A DNA stretch of 35,831 nt from Arenicella sp. (GCA_023301745.1 JALZVW010000120.1:1-35831); one strand, 5' to 3'. Counted from the first letter of the stretch, positions 8,239 to 17,138 are shown. The notes: generated by a model from the letters alone, not told the origin. Numbers and translations are program-made.

Positions 8239-8268
8239 CTTCTACCCCTCAATAGTGAGGCGTAGAAG
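8239..8268 (+). terminator. probable transcription terminator hairpin
   Basis: CTTCTACCCCTCA and TGAGGCGTAGAAG form a 13-bp stem with one mismatch around an ATAG loop, 17 bp after the stop of the DUF4870-like gene. The following sequence, TTTAGCTT, is only modestly T-rich. Confidence 0.55.
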
Positions 8269-8393
8269 TTTAGCTTGGCGACTTATAGATTAACCAACTT
8301 ATTAATTTCACTCCGGCTCCGCTTAATACTTATTTTAATTATCTGACTTTTAAAATATAATTAATTATCACAATTGGGAACGGAGATTCAGTC

Positions 8394-8711
8394 ATGCCAA
8401 TTCTTGTTATCTGTCACGACGGCCCCAACGGCACCACTCTCAGGGCACAACACCAGCACACCCACATGGACTATATAAGCAAGGTGGCTCCCATGATTTG
8501 TGTTTCTGGGCCAATGAGACAAGGCGCTCATGCAATCGAAAAAAAGCAATACGATAGCAGCTTTTTCATCTACGACACCAACGACATCGCCATTGCCCAT
8601 AAGTTGCTAAGCAACGACCCCTATGCAAAGCATGGCGTATATCAACATGTCTCGTTTGCTGAAATTGAACCCGACGCAGGTCATTGGATAGGCTCAATAG
8701 GCCAGAAATAA
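8394..8711 (+). CDS. YciI-like domain protein
   Basis: A 105-residue protein that fits the YCII-related fold, a ferredoxin-like alpha/beta domain. It begins MPILVICHDGPNGTTLRAQH, has a conserved His region in HMDYISKVAPMICVSGPM, continues with SSFFIYDTNDIAIAHKLLSNDPYAKHGV and ends with a beta strand (VSFAEIEPDAGHW). Members are small cytoplasmic proteins of mostly unknown, possibly catalytic, function. The start has CGGAG about 9 nt upstream. It precedes the transporter/uxuA pair by 56 bp on the same strand and may be cotranscribed with them. Confidence 0.8.
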   Translation: MPILVICHDGPNGTTLRAQHQHTHMDYISKVAPMICVSGPMRQGAHAIEKKQYDSSFFIYDTNDIAIAHKLLSNDPYAKHGVYQHVSFAEIEPDAGHWIGSIGQK

Positions 8712-8767
8712 GCCGCCAATTAACATGCTATATTAAATGGATCTAATTATAAAAATAAAGAAGCCGC

Positions 8768-10030
8768 ATGAATAAGGAATCACCAGGTCGTATTTCGGCT
8801 TTTATCACCATGTTCTTACCTGGTATTTTTCTGCTTGGTTTTAACATCGGCACCGGCAGCGTCACCACAATGGCAAAAGCAGGTGCAACCTACGGCATGT
8901 CGTTATTGTGGACCGTTTTGATATCGTGTCTAGCGACCTACTTCATGATCGTTCTTTATGGCCGATACACACTGATTACCGGTGAAACGGCGCTGCAAGC
9001 GTTTCGCAAACATATTCATCCTTGGGTTGGTTTGTTTTTCATCGTCGCGCTGACCGCTGGAGTGGCTGGTAGCGTAATGGGAGTGATGGGTATTGTAGCC
9101 GACATGAGTTCCGAGTGGTCCAAGGCCTTTATCGAAGGAGGCATAGAGCCGCTCTATTTTGCGATATTTTTTATATTGCTGGTCTATTTTATTTTTTGGA
9201 ATGGCCAGACTAAGTTTTTTGAACGAGCGCTGGCCGTGATTGTTGCGATTATGGCAGCGTGCTTTATTTTAAATTTTTTGATACTGATGCCGCCTCCTGT
9301 TGAAATTATTTCTGGCCTGATTCCCAATATACCCGAAGTTGCCGTTGGTGAGTCAAGAGGGCCATTCTTGCTCATTGCGTCAATGGTTGGAACCACGTTA
9401 TTTTCAGGGCTGTTCATCATACGCACAACCTTAGTCAAAGAGTCTGGATGGACGCTCAAAGACGACAAGCAGCAACGTCGCGATGCGAAAGTGGCCGTGG
9501 CATTAATGTTTATTATTAGCGCCTCAATAATGGCGGCTGCGGCCGGAACCCTCTTTACTCAAGGTATTGGCTTATCAAAAGCCACGCAAATGATCGGCCT
9601 TTTAGAGCCGCTTGCAGGTGCATTTGCGGCCTCTATTTTTGCCATTGGCATTATAGCTGCAGGGGTTTCATCGCAGTTCCCTAACATTTTAATGCTGCCC
9701 TGGTTGCTTTGTGACTATAATAATTCCAAGCGTGAAATGACCTTAGCAAAATACCGCATTATGGTTTTCTTCATATCATTATTAGGCTTAGTCGTGCCTA
9801 TTTTTGAAGCGCGTCCATTAGTGGTTATGATTGTCTCTCAGGCATTCAATTCAGTGCTACTGCCGGTCACCGTTGCCTGCATCTTCATCCTAGGCAACCA
9901 GTCACACATTATGGGCGAACATAAGTATTCAGTGGTAACTAACGCGATCCTAATTGGCATTTTCGCCTTTTCAATTATTACCAGCGCGATGGGGATTAAC
10001 GGAGTACTCGGCATGATTAACGGCTCATAA
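8768..10030 (+). CDS. divergent Nramp-fold transporter
   Basis: A 420-residue inner-membrane protein with about 11 helices; its N-terminus MFLPGIFLLGFNIGTGSVTT aligns with helix 1 of Nramp metal transporters. In true Mn/Fe Nramps this helix carries DPGN; here residues 26-30 are N-I-G-T-G. The helix-6 MPH motif also appears replaced (ASMVGTTLFSGLF). The metal-binding residues are therefore missing, and manganese transport is unlikely. The gene lies 65 bp upstream of uxuA on the same strand, so uptake of a hexuronate, mannonate or related organic solute is a reasonable inference, not a demonstrated role. RBS: AAAGAAG before ATG. Confidence 0.7.
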   Translation: MNKESPGRISAFITMFLPGIFLLGFNIGTGSVTTMAKAGATYGMSLLWTVLISCLATYFMIVLYGRYTLITGETALQAFRKHIHPWVGLFFIVALTAGVAGSVMGVMGIVADMSSEWSKAFIEGGIEPLYFAIFFILLVYFIFWNGQTKFFERALAVIVAIMAACFILNFLILMPPPVEIISGLIPNIPEVAVGESRGPFLLIASMVGTTLFSGLFIIRTTLVKESGWTLKDDKQQRRDAKVAVALMFIISASIMAAAAGTLFTQGIGLSKATQMIGLLEPLAGAFAASIFAIGIIAAGVSSQFPNILMLPWLLCDYNNSKREMTLAKYRIMVFFISLLGLVVPIFEARPLVVMIVSQAFNSVLLPVTVACIFILGNQSHIMGEHKYSVVTNAILIGIFAFSIITSAMGINGVLGMINGS

Positions 10031-10095
10031 ACACTCAGGTATTACGCGACCATCGCGGATCATTGACAATAACAAATATCAACTAAGAGGTAAGC

Positions 10096-11298
10096 ATGCG
10101 AGAGTCATGGAGATGGTTTGGGCCAAACGACCCGGTCACGCTAGAAGAAATTCGCCAAACAGGAGCGACTGATATAGTCAGCGCCTTGCACACGGTGCCA
10201 ACCGGTGACATCTGGAGCATAGACGCAATTGCCGATTATAAGGCGATAATAGAAACCACTGATGAGTCCATGTCTCCATTAACATGGTCTGTAGTTGAAA
10301 GCATTCCAGTGCATGAAGACATCAAATTGGCTAAGCCAGGGCATCAAAAATATGTTGATGCTTGGATTAAATCCTTAGAAAATTTGGCGGCGAACGGTAT
10401 TAAGACCATCTGCTATAACTTCATGCCAGTGATTGACTGGACTCGTACTGATCTAAAATACAAACTACCAAGCGGTGCTTATGCCTTGCGCTTTGACCAA
10501 AAAAGATTCACTGCGTTTGATCTATTTATTTTACAAAGAGACAATGCTCAGGCTGACTATTCACGCGAAGAGGTAAGCGAGGCAGAACAAACATATGCCG
10601 CAATGTCAGAACAAGAAATTGCTCAGCTGACGAAAAACATCATTGCAGGTTTGCCGGGAAAAATGACCTCGGCCTATCACCTAGACGATTTTCGTGAGGC
10701 ACTAGCCGCTTACAAAGACATAGATCATGCAACGCTCAGAGCGAATCTCTACTCGTTTTTAGAGCAGGTATTACCCCGCGCTGAGCAACTGGGTGTGAAA
10801 TTGGCCATTCACCCTGATGATCCACCTTGGGATCTATTTGGTTTACCCCGGGTTATCTGCACCGCTGACAATTTGGAGACTTTATTTGAACACCTACCGA
10901 GCCCTTCTAACGGAATAACGCTCTGCGTAGGCACATACGGCAGCAGGCCAGACAATGATTTGCCCGCCATGGCGAAACAGTTTGGTAAGCGAATTCATTT
11001 TGCGCACCTACGAGGGGTTAGCCGCGACCAAGACGAACAACGCTCGTTCTATGAAGCGAACCACCTCGATAGCGACATTGATATGGTCATGGTGATCCGC
11101 CGACTGTTAGAAGAGGAACAGCACCGCCGCCAAGCGGCTAGTGACGGCGATAATGATATTTTCATTCGCCCAGACCATGGTCATCAAATGATGGGCGACA
11201 TTAATAAAAAGATTAACCCGGGTTATTCAGGTATTGGCCGCTTAAAAGGTTTGGCCGAAATACGTGGCGTCGTCAAAGCACTTTCAGCAAGCCTCTAA
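10096..11298 (+). CDS. uxuA: mannonate dehydratase UxuA
   Basis: A 400-residue protein of the usual UxuA length. It opens RESWRWFGPNDPVTLEEIRQ and contains the active-site and metal segments AIHPDDPPWDLFGLPR, FAHLRGVSRD and FIRPDHGHQMMGD. UxuA removes water from D-mannonate to give 2-keto-3-deoxygluconate, a cytoplasmic step of glucuronate catabolism, with Mn2+ or Fe2+ at the active site. The start is well supported by AGAGGT 8 nt upstream. The neighbouring transporter is probably coexpressed. No mannonate oxidoreductase (uxuB), uronate isomerase or KDG kinase is nearby, so the remaining steps must be encoded elsewhere. Confidence 0.95.
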   Translation: MRESWRWFGPNDPVTLEEIRQTGATDIVSALHTVPTGDIWSIDAIADYKAIIETTDESMSPLTWSVVESIPVHEDIKLAKPGHQKYVDAWIKSLENLAANGIKTICYNFMPVIDWTRTDLKYKLPSGAYALRFDQKRFTAFDLFILQRDNAQADYSREEVSEAEQTYAAMSEQEIAQLTKNIIAGLPGKMTSAYHLDDFREALAAYKDIDHATLRANLYSFLEQVLPRAEQLGVKLAIHPDDPPWDLFGLPRVICTADNLETLFEHLPSPSNGITLCVGTYGSRPDNDLPAMAKQFGKRIHFAHLRGVSRDQDEQRSFYEANHLDSDIDMVMVIRRLLEEEQHRRQAASDGDNDIFIRPDHGHQMMGDINKKINPGYSGIGRLKGLAEIRGVVKALSASL

Positions 11299-11337
11299 AA
11301 GCATCATTGTTAGTAATAAGGGCTAAGATTATGTTTA

Positions 11338-11961
11338 CTAACAATGATTCAGCACTTCTGAAAAATACTTTATTTTTTTAACACCATTTATCTTTGTGTG
11401 AATTTCTTGGGGGTCATATAAAACCGCCTTCATGCCGGCTGTTAGAGCGGCCTCGACCCCAACCAAACTGTCTTCTACAACCAGGCATTCAGTGGGCGTC
11501 ACGCTCATTTTTTTAGCCGCGTAAAGAAATAATTCTGGCTCGGGTTTCCAAGCATTCACCTCATACGCACTAAAGACATTACCGCCAAAATAATCAGCTA
11601 ATCCTGTAACTGATAATGCCAACTTGATTTTTTTTAGCGGCCCGTTTGATGCCACACAAACGGCTAAGTCAATACGCGCCAACGTCTCGACTACGCCACT
11701 ACAGGCAACAAGTTGATCAACAAAAAGAGCGTCCACGGCTAGGCGATAGTCTTTTGTAAATTCATCATCTAAGGTCACTGAATACTCCTCTTCGAGTACG
11801 TTAAGTACATTGCGAAATTTAATTCCGCGAAAACGCTGGAGCAAAATCTCGGGCCCTAAATAGATGCCTAATGCCACCAACTTTTCAGACAGCGCTCGAT
11901 TAAATAAATGTTCGCTATCGACCAAGGTGCCGTCACAGTCAAAAATTATACATTTAATCAT
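11338..11961 (-). CDS. HAD superfamily hydrolase (subfamily IA phosphatase)
   Basis: The track starts at a TTG (11982). I choose the ATG at 11961 because it puts motif I (IFDCDGTLVDS) at residues 6-16, the usual place; the product is then 207 aa. Other HAD motifs are present: CVASNGPLKK (motif II), the Lys in NAWKPEPELF (motif III) and CLVVEDSLVGVEAA (motif IV). The cap domain follows motif I. Members dephosphorylate small sugar or organic phosphates, or act as beta-phosphoglucomutase-like enzymes; the substrate is unknown. It converges with uxuA, the stop codons being about 40 bp apart. Confidence 0.85.
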   Translation of the reverse strand: MIKCIIFDCDGTLVDSEHLFNRALSEKLVALGIYLGPEILLQRFRGIKFRNVLNVLEEEYSVTLDDEFTKDYRLAVDALFVDQLVACSGVVETLARIDLAVCVASNGPLKKIKLALSVTGLADYFGGNVFSAYEVNAWKPEPELFLYAAKKMSVTPTECLVVEDSLVGVEAALTAGMKAVLYDPQEIHTKINGVKKIKYFSEVLNHC

Positions 11962-12048
11962 TATCGTTTCGGCATTGATCAATTACGAGCGTCAATACGA
12001 GTCGCGGCCTACCCCGCATATAATTAGAATTGATTAACTTGCCAATGA

Positions 12049-12972
12049 TCACGTTTCAGCGAAGAGTACCGGTTGGGATAACTCCAATACTTTTTTTCTA
12101 GAATCGTCATCAATCAACGACTCGTGTTGGTAACCGTTTAAGACCTCATTGATCTTTTTTAAGGGTGGTATCAAAAGCTCTTTATCTTTGGCTTTCATAT
12201 CGTATTTATTGATTGATCTAAGTAGCGCTATCGACGCGCTATTGAGACTTATATTTTGTTTTGGTGTCGGGTTGTCATGAGGTGTTGCCAGATCTAATCT
12301 CTGAATAAGTTCTTGCACCACATCACCTTGGTACTTAAAGGCGAAAACACTGTTGTCACCAAACAGTGTTTGGCATTCTGAAACAAAGTCTTGATAATTC
12401 AAGTGTCTCGAAAACCAGTCAATTTCTAACATTTGCGCAAACGACAAGTCTTTTCCATAGCACAGATTATTTTTGATTTGAGGGTTGCGAATGCATTGCT
12501 TGTAATAGCTTTCAATAAACGCTAACGGCTCACGAAACCATACCCAAACTTGCACATCAAAGAGTTCCCCTAGTTGACTTAAAATACGTTTTGACTCACC
12601 AGGAAAATCCCACCAATAATTATAAATGCCCTCGGACGAAAGGATCACAGTATGAGTATCTTTTTTAATTTGCGAGATTATGTTTTCGAAATTTTCAAGA
12701 AAGTGGCGCGTATGTGTCGTGACTAAATTCTTTTCGAACCATTGATGTTTTGGTGCTGAAGGGTGTCGCAATTTTTCTAGGCTATGCGGATAAAGAATTC
12801 CTTTGCCTCTAAGCTTACGTTGTTTCTTATCAAGGTAGGTTTGCAAACTCGTTGTGCCGGTTTTTGGTGTACCCACATGAAGAATTAATTTGAGCTTCTG
12901 CCCATTTAATTGTTCAAGCGATGCAAGCAACATCGCGAGCTCGGCAGAAAAATGACTGTCTATTTTCTCCAT
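12049..12972 (-). CDS. sulfotransferase family protein
   Basis: A 307-residue protein. Residues 29-44 (LILHVGTPKTGTTSLQ) form the PAPS-binding P-loop of sulfotransferases, and the downstream Ser of VILSSEGIYNYWWDF plus the Arg of VWVWFREPLAFIESYY fit the second (3'-phosphate) binding region. It has no signal peptide, so it acts in the cytoplasm or at the inner face of the membrane, probably transferring sulfate from PAPS to a carbohydrate or small-molecule acceptor. Acceptor unknown. It stands alone on the minus strand and has a low-complexity-free, AT-rich sequence. It may belong to a surface-polysaccharide modification set together with the methyltransferase at 14.5 kb. Confidence 0.8.
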   Translation of the reverse strand: MEKIDSHFSAELAMLLASLEQLNGQKLKLILHVGTPKTGTTSLQTYLDKKQRKLRGKGILYPHSLEKLRHPSAPKHQWFEKNLVTTHTRHFLENFENIISQIKKDTHTVILSSEGIYNYWWDFPGESKRILSQLGELFDVQVWVWFREPLAFIESYYKQCIRNPQIKNNLCYGKDLSFAQMLEIDWFSRHLNYQDFVSECQTLFGDNSVFAFKYQGDVVQELIQRLDLATPHDNPTPKQNISLNSASIALLRSINKYDMKAKDKELLIPPLKKINEVLNGYQHESLIDDDSRKKVLELSQPVLFAET

Positions 12973-13126
12973 TTAAGCAGATGAAAAACCTATAATGATG
13001 TAATTGAATATAGACGTGACTCTATTATATTCATTGAACAATTACTAATCTATGAAGAACTATTCTCAGGCCCGCAAAGATGAGCATTTACAATATGCTC
13101 ATATGATATCTATACGCTAACAAATA

Positions 13127-13435
13127 ATGACTTTAGAAAGAAAATTGAAAACTATGCGCTTCTGGTTACGTCTGGGCATAGCCAATCATTGTATCGCCAT
13201 CATGGTGGTAGCGTTCGGATGTGTGTACTCGGGGTTCACCTGCGAAGGTGACTCCATGAAAAGTATACTCTCGGCCTATGCGTTCACCTTATTTACACCG
13301 CAATTAGCCTTGGAAGTAATTATATTAATGGCATTACTTTTGGTCACTCAATCGATGCGCGAGTTCCGAGAAAACTGGCCGCTCTTAATACTGTTCGTTG
13401 CCACACTTTTGTCGCTCGTACCATTGGTGTATTGA
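13127..13435 (+). CDS. small membrane protein, unknown
   Basis: A 102-residue protein with three hydrophobic stretches: about 16-36 (GIANHCIAIMVVAFGCVYSG), 52-75 (FTLFTPQLALEVIILMALLL) and 84-102 (WPLLILFVATLLSLVPLVY). It is likely an inner-membrane protein. There are two candidate starts, ATG 13127 and ATG 13154; neither has a strong ribosome binding site. No family recognised. Its stop is about 130 bp from the converging DUF393 gene. Confidence 0.5.
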   Translation: MTLERKLKTMRFWLRLGIANHCIAIMVVAFGCVYSGFTCEGDSMKSILSAYAFTLFTPQLALEVIILMALLLVTQSMREFRENWPLLILFVATLLSLVPLVY

Positions 13436-13562
13436 ACATAGCACGACGAGCCAAAGAGCCATAAAGTCTAAGCATGTAATGGTCTTGAGCTTAGGCCTCA
13501 ATTCTGATGATCATATTATTGTTACGCAAAGCGCATTGTCGTTGATTGCGCTGTTGATTGCT

Positions 13563-13919
13563 CTACAGCGGCGTTCGCTTTGCTCGTTGGCGCTGATACC
13601 ATAACAACCAAAGTTGATAAGCAAGCTCTGAAAGCCAACGTACAACAGGCCATAGCAAGACCTTAGCGACGCTTCGCCACCGAGTATGTTGCCAAGCAGC
13701 GACATTCGCCTCTAAACCAAGCAGTAAGGTTCCATCTGCTTTCAATAAATGTAATTGCGAAAATAATGCGTGTTTATCAGCTGGCACGTGAGTCGCGACA
13801 TTAATGTCGACACAAACAAGGGCGTCGTCAGATTGCGCCTCTAGCCGTGTAACTTCGGCATTACAAATAGGGCATTGGCCATCATAAAATAGGGTGTCTT
13901 TTTGTTTACGGTCAATCAC
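13563..13919 (-). CDS. DUF393 (DCC) thioredoxin-fold protein
   Basis: A 118-residue protein with the hallmark FYDGQCPICNAEVTRLE near the N-terminus, the CxxC-containing motif of the DCC/DUF393 family, predicted to be thiol-disulfide oxidoreductases. The middle (LHLLKADGTLLLGLEANVAAW) fits the family, and the C-terminal part is hydrophobic and aromatic, ending in a basic tail (YQRQRAKRTPL). The start is a GTG at 13919 and the core motif begins about 10 residues in, as usual. Function in the cell is not known. Monocistronic on the minus strand. Confidence 0.82.
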   Translation of the reverse strand: MIDRKQKDTLFYDGQCPICNAEVTRLEAQSDDALVCVDINVATHVPADKHALFSQLHLLKADGTLLLGLEANVAAWQHTRWRSVAKVLLWPVVRWLSELAYQLWLLWYQRQRAKRTPL

Positions 13920-14053
13920 AAGCGTTTCTTTAATCGTTTACGGCAGTCACTAAATCCTAGCATAAAGAAATTTTCCTTAGCTAATTGCCACATCAATTAG
14001 CCGTCATTCACTCGCGCCGCACAATGATTTCTAGAACCAATCAAACTGCAGGC

Positions 14054-14080
14054 AAAAAAAAGGCCGCTCAAATGAGCGGC
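14054..14080 (-). terminator. strong leftward intrinsic terminator in repeat copy A
   Basis: Read on the minus strand, GCCGCTC-ATTT-GAGCGGC (7-bp stem, 4-nt loop) is followed immediately by CTTTTTTTT. No minus-strand gene lies between this point and 15637, so the terminator has no obvious protein gene to serve. An RNA transcribed leftward through the repeat would end here. Confidence 0.65.
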
Positions 14081-14275
14081 ACTTAAAATAACAAAAAGAA
14101 GAGAGAGATATGAAACTAAATACTCATTTATATTTCATGTAAGAAGAATATCCCAACCATTCAAATTAAAATACTTATTTACGGAGTGTTAACTCATCTT
14201 TACGTTTAACTGACAAACACTGTTTGAAAAACAACAAGGTGGTGTGTTTTGTGCCGAAAAATACGGTCATAATTG
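14054..14275. repeat. dispersed ~220-bp element, copy A
   Basis: Copy A of an element also found at 18766-18981. The shared order is: A-tract, hairpin GCCGCTC-AAAY-GAGCGGC, the string AGAGAGATATGAAA, AATACTCATTTA, ATTTACG.AGTGTTAACTCA, then AAAAACAACAA and GTGTG.TTT...CCGAA. From the ATG (14110) to the AAAAACAAC block the spacing is identical in the two copies (114 nt), with no gaps. The ATG opens only 10 codons in copy A. The TTG ORF at 14224-14430 in the track overlaps its right end and is probably not a gene. The interval 13920-14491 holds no other feature. Confidence 0.7.
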
Positions 14276-14491
14276 TGAAAAAATGTCACGCGAATCGATC
14301 GCTGCTCGATGGATGCTGTCGGCTGAAAGTTAAAAACGCCCTAAGCGAGTCATTAGTATGGTTAACAGAGCAATACATGACCAAAAATAGACTCATCTTT
14401 GATCATGTATTACCAGCACGTGTCTATTAATTTCAACGCGCCTCAATTATCATTTAGCGTATAAAAATTAACATTGCTCAGCTCGCTTAAC

Positions 14492-15490
14492 ATGATTAAC
14501 AGAATAAAAACAAAGATTAAAAACAGCTTATTCCCCGAGCAAAAATTTCACTACAATATTGAAAAATTCAGCGAATATAACGACGTCGGATTTGTATCAG
14601 GATGGGCTTTTTTTGACAAAGAACCGATTGCCAGAATCGCTTATCAAACCAAGAATGGGCGTTGGAAATATGTTGAGTTCGAAGTGTCCGAGAGTAAGGA
14701 TGTCGCTCAAGCGTACGATAACCCAGTCGCGAATAAAGCGAGATTCAAGTTAAAAGTATTTGATAGCCTTCCTGAGAAAATTTTGTCTTTAAAGCTTCGA
14801 TTCGAAACGTCGGCATTAATCGGAGCACAAAAACGAGTTTGCGAGCATCTGCATATTCACGGCATCGAACGCGGCCCCTATCGGCAGTATGTACCAAACT
14901 TCTTTAAGGATTTTGTTGAAGGAAAAGGCGTGAAAACAGCTCTAGAAGTTGGCTCTCGGGCACGTTCGGGAGTCAATAACAGAGATACTTACTTACCCGA
15001 AGATATAGAGTTCACCGGTGTCGATGTGCTTGAAGGTGAAGGCGTTGACGTTGTATGCGATGCGCACGAATTATCTAAGCACGTAAGCCACGATCACTAC
15101 GAGTTAGTTTATTCATTAAATGTATTTGAACATTTATTGATGCCATGGAAAGTGGTACTAGAGCTCAATAAAGTAATGAAGAAAGGCGGCGTGGTAATGA
15201 TTTTTACTCACCACGCATTTCCGCTGCATGATCTTCCGTGGGATTATTACCGCTTTTCAGACAACGCTTGGTACTCTTTATTTAACAAAGCAACTGGGTT
15301 TGAAATTATTAAAACTGATTTGATTGACCAAGTTTCAATTGTGCCTAAGTGTATTTACGAAGGTAGTGTCGGAGTAAAAGATGGCGGCGCTTATATTCAC
15401 TCGGCTGTGATTGCACGTAAAATTTCAGACACGACCTTAGAGTGGCCGGTAGATTCAAAAGAAATCATTGAAACAGAATATCCTGAGTGA
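14492..15490 (+). CDS. SAM-dependent methyltransferase (class I)
   Basis: The track begins at a TTG (14474). I use the ATG at 14492, giving 332 residues. Residues about 1-130 form a beta-rich N-terminal region of unknown type (NDVGFVSGWAFFDKEPIARI). Residues about 135-300 are a class I methyltransferase: AM-binding KTALEVGSRARSG, acidic loop FTGVDVLEGEGVDVVCDAHE, and YSLNVFEHLLMPWKVVLELN, the usual Methyltransf_11 post-motif region. It probably methylates a sugar or other surface component, but the substrate is unknown. There is no ribosome binding site of note. Repeat copy A ends about 215 bp upstream. Confidence 0.78.
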   Translation: MINRIKTKIKNSLFPEQKFHYNIEKFSEYNDVGFVSGWAFFDKEPIARIAYQTKNGRWKYVEFEVSESKDVAQAYDNPVANKARFKLKVFDSLPEKILSLKLRFETSALIGAQKRVCEHLHIHGIERGPYRQYVPNFFKDFVEGKGVKTALEVGSRARSGVNNRDTYLPEDIEFTGVDVLEGEGVDVVCDAHELSKHVSHDHYELVYSLNVFEHLLMPWKVVLELNKVMKKGGVVMIFTHHAFPLHDLPWDYYRFSDNAWYSLFNKATGFEIIKTDLIDQVSIVPKCIYEGSVGVKDGGAYIHSAVIARKISDTTLEWPVDSKEIIETEYPE

Positions 15491-15547
15491 TTTAGAGGCC
15501 CCCGGCAATCAAAGCCGCCTATGCCCGCCACTGAGTGTTAAGAGCGG

Positions 15548-15643
15548 TTATTCTGACTGCTCGTTATTCTTACTACTCGTTATTCTTACTACTCGTTATT
15601 CTTACTACTCGTTATTCTTACTACTCGCTATTCTTGCTACTCA
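15548..15643 (+). repeat. 16-bp tandem repeat, six units
   Basis: Six head-to-tail copies of the 16-mer TTATTCTTACTACTCG: the four central copies (15564-15627) are identical, and the first and last carry 2-3 changes. The array starts about 57 bp after the methyltransferase stop, and its last unit contains the stop codon of the KTSC-like gene on the minus strand. The ORF at 15468-15656 in the track reads through this array and is very likely an artefact of it. Confidence 0.9.
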
Positions 15644-15855
15644 TAGTCACGCTTAACATTCTTGTTTATATACAAATTTAGTCCACGCCCACCAATGGCA
15701 AGCTTTTTAAGATGTTCAACATGATACTCCCCGGCAGACAAATAACTGTATACGTATGACGCTGCATCACGATTGAACCAAACCTTGATGTACGAAGCGC
15801 CAATTTCATAAGATGAAACACCAGAGTTATTATTTAGATCAGCATAGCGATGCAT
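15637..15855 (-). CDS. KTSC-like small protein
   Basis: A 72-residue protein that looks like a widespread family of small proteins related to the KTSC domain: it starts MHRYADLNNNSGVSSYEIGA, continues with a strand pair (YIKVWFNRDAASYVYSYLSA) and ends AIGGRGLNLYINKNVKRDYE, the glycine-rich 'RGLNxYIN' ending being typical. Function unknown. The ATG has CAGGTAAT about 8 nt upstream. The stop codon lies in the last unit of a 16-bp tandem repeat, so slippage in the array could alter the C-terminus. Confidence 0.75.
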   Translation of the reverse strand: MHRYADLNNNSGVSSYEIGASYIKVWFNRDAASYVYSYLSAGEYHVEHLKKLAIGGRGLNLYINKNVKRDYE

Positions 15856-16055
15856 GTTTATTACCTGTGTTACGACGCCTCAAGAATAACGCCTTAGATA
15901 GCCTATGCCTTCTCGACACGATTAATATGTCCAAATTGAATTCTTCAAAAAAAACGCCTCGCAACAAATAGAGATAAGGCAATCTTAGAAACGATTCTAT
16001 ATACAAAAAACTTTGTGCGTTAACGTTTTAACCGAGTCATCAAATTCATGACATT

Positions 16056-16853
16056 TTAGGGGTTATTACTAACCAACTCCAAACTAATCGAACCAATGCC
16101 CTCAAATGCAACGTCGCATGGAACACCAATGGCGGCTTGATGTACGCCAGTAATTGCGCCACTTGAAACATAGGTCCCGGCATCGATAGTGTGGCCTCGC
16201 TTAGCAAGATGCTCTATCAAATAGCTTAGCGCACCTAATGGGCCGCCTAAACCTGGTTTCGCCTTCCCGCTGCCGACAGTTTCATTTGCTACTTTAACTG
16301 ACACGCCAATACTGGATAAATCAAGTTCACGCCAATTGGTGATTTCAGGCCCAACGATAACGCCGGCATTGTTACCAAAATCGCTAATTGGTGAGAACGT
16401 GCCATACGAGTGTGTGTGTTTCATTGGGCTGCTGGCAATTTCTATTCCGATAAACACTTTTGCAATCGCTTTTTGTGCATCTTCAAGAGTTAAATTACTG
16501 GTAGGTAGTGTGGACACATCGGCTAACTCAATAACAAATTCGGCTTCAATCGCTGCGAAGCCTTTAGCAAAAACCGGTGCTAGGACATGATCCTCACCGG
16601 TGCTAAATTGCAGACCCTTTTCAAATACTGGGCCACTTTGACGCTGGGCTTTGAACTGCTCATGTAATTCGGTTTTTAGGCCGGCTACTTTCCACCCAAC
16701 TAACTTATCGTTCCAACCTGCAATGCATAGGTCCTGCACGTGATAAGCATCTTCGGGCGTTTCGGGGAGCACCCCAGGAAACGTATCTAATTGCGAACAT
16801 GACTGTCTAGCAGCGATAAGGTTTTCAGATAAACTAAGGTAGGGTGATGGCAT
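16056..16853 (-). CDS. 2-keto-4-pentenoate hydratase/FAH family protein
   Basis: A 265-residue protein of the MhpD/2-oxopent-4-enoate hydratase type. It shows the family features LVGWKVAGLKTELHEQF, GPVFEKGL, AAIEAEFVIELADV (the metal-binding E-x-E), the IGIEIASS region, DFGNNAGVIVGP and a C-terminal GTYVSSGAITGVHQA. These enzymes hydrate 2-hydroxypentadienoate derivatives using Mg2+ or Mn2+ in aromatic degradation, but many members have other keto-acid substrates. No meta-cleavage genes are nearby, so the pathway is unknown. It is monocistronic. Confidence 0.85.
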   Translation of the reverse strand: MPSPYLSLSENLIAARQSCSQLDTFPGVLPETPEDAYHVQDLCIAGWNDKLVGWKVAGLKTELHEQFKAQRQSGPVFEKGLQFSTGEDHVLAPVFAKGFAAIEAEFVIELADVSTLPTSNLTLEDAQKAIAKVFIGIEIASSPMKHTHSYGTFSPISDFGNNAGVIVGPEITNWRELDLSSIGVSVKVANETVGSGKAKPGLGGPLGALSYLIEHLAKRGHTIDAGTYVSSGAITGVHQAAIGVPCDVAFEGIGSISLELVSNNP

Positions 16854-17138
16854 GAATTAGCTCTTTAATTCCTTAAAGGTTTAAATAGGCCTTTAAAAGG
16901 TTGGTTTTTGACTTATGAAATAGTTTCGTTGCTCTCAAACTTGAGCATGTTCGAAGTCTATGGTTTTAGCACTTTATACGACAAAAAAATACAATGCTGC
17001 AATTATCTTACCGCGATTCATTCAAATTGAATTAGTCATATTATTAACCAGTATGACTTAGTATAGATTCATTCTATGTTCTATTACAGATAAACATTAT
17101 GCGCCACCAGTAAGACCACCCACTGTGTTTGATACACC

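Noticed and set aside
8768-10030. Annotation as a manganese/iron Nramp (mntH)
   Set aside because: The metal-coordinating motifs of helices 1 and 6 are not present.
14224-14430. 68-aa TTG ORF (track) as a gene
   Set aside because: It begins inside a dispersed repeat. The equivalent frame in copy B has no start codon, and the similarity ends after about 17 codons.
15548-15643. 16-bp repeats as a possible CRISPR array
   Set aside because: Units are directly adjacent with no spacers, and no cas genes are in the window.
15468-15656. 62-aa plus-strand ORF (track)
   Set aside because: It starts inside the methyltransferase gene and its second half is only the translated 16-bp repeat.
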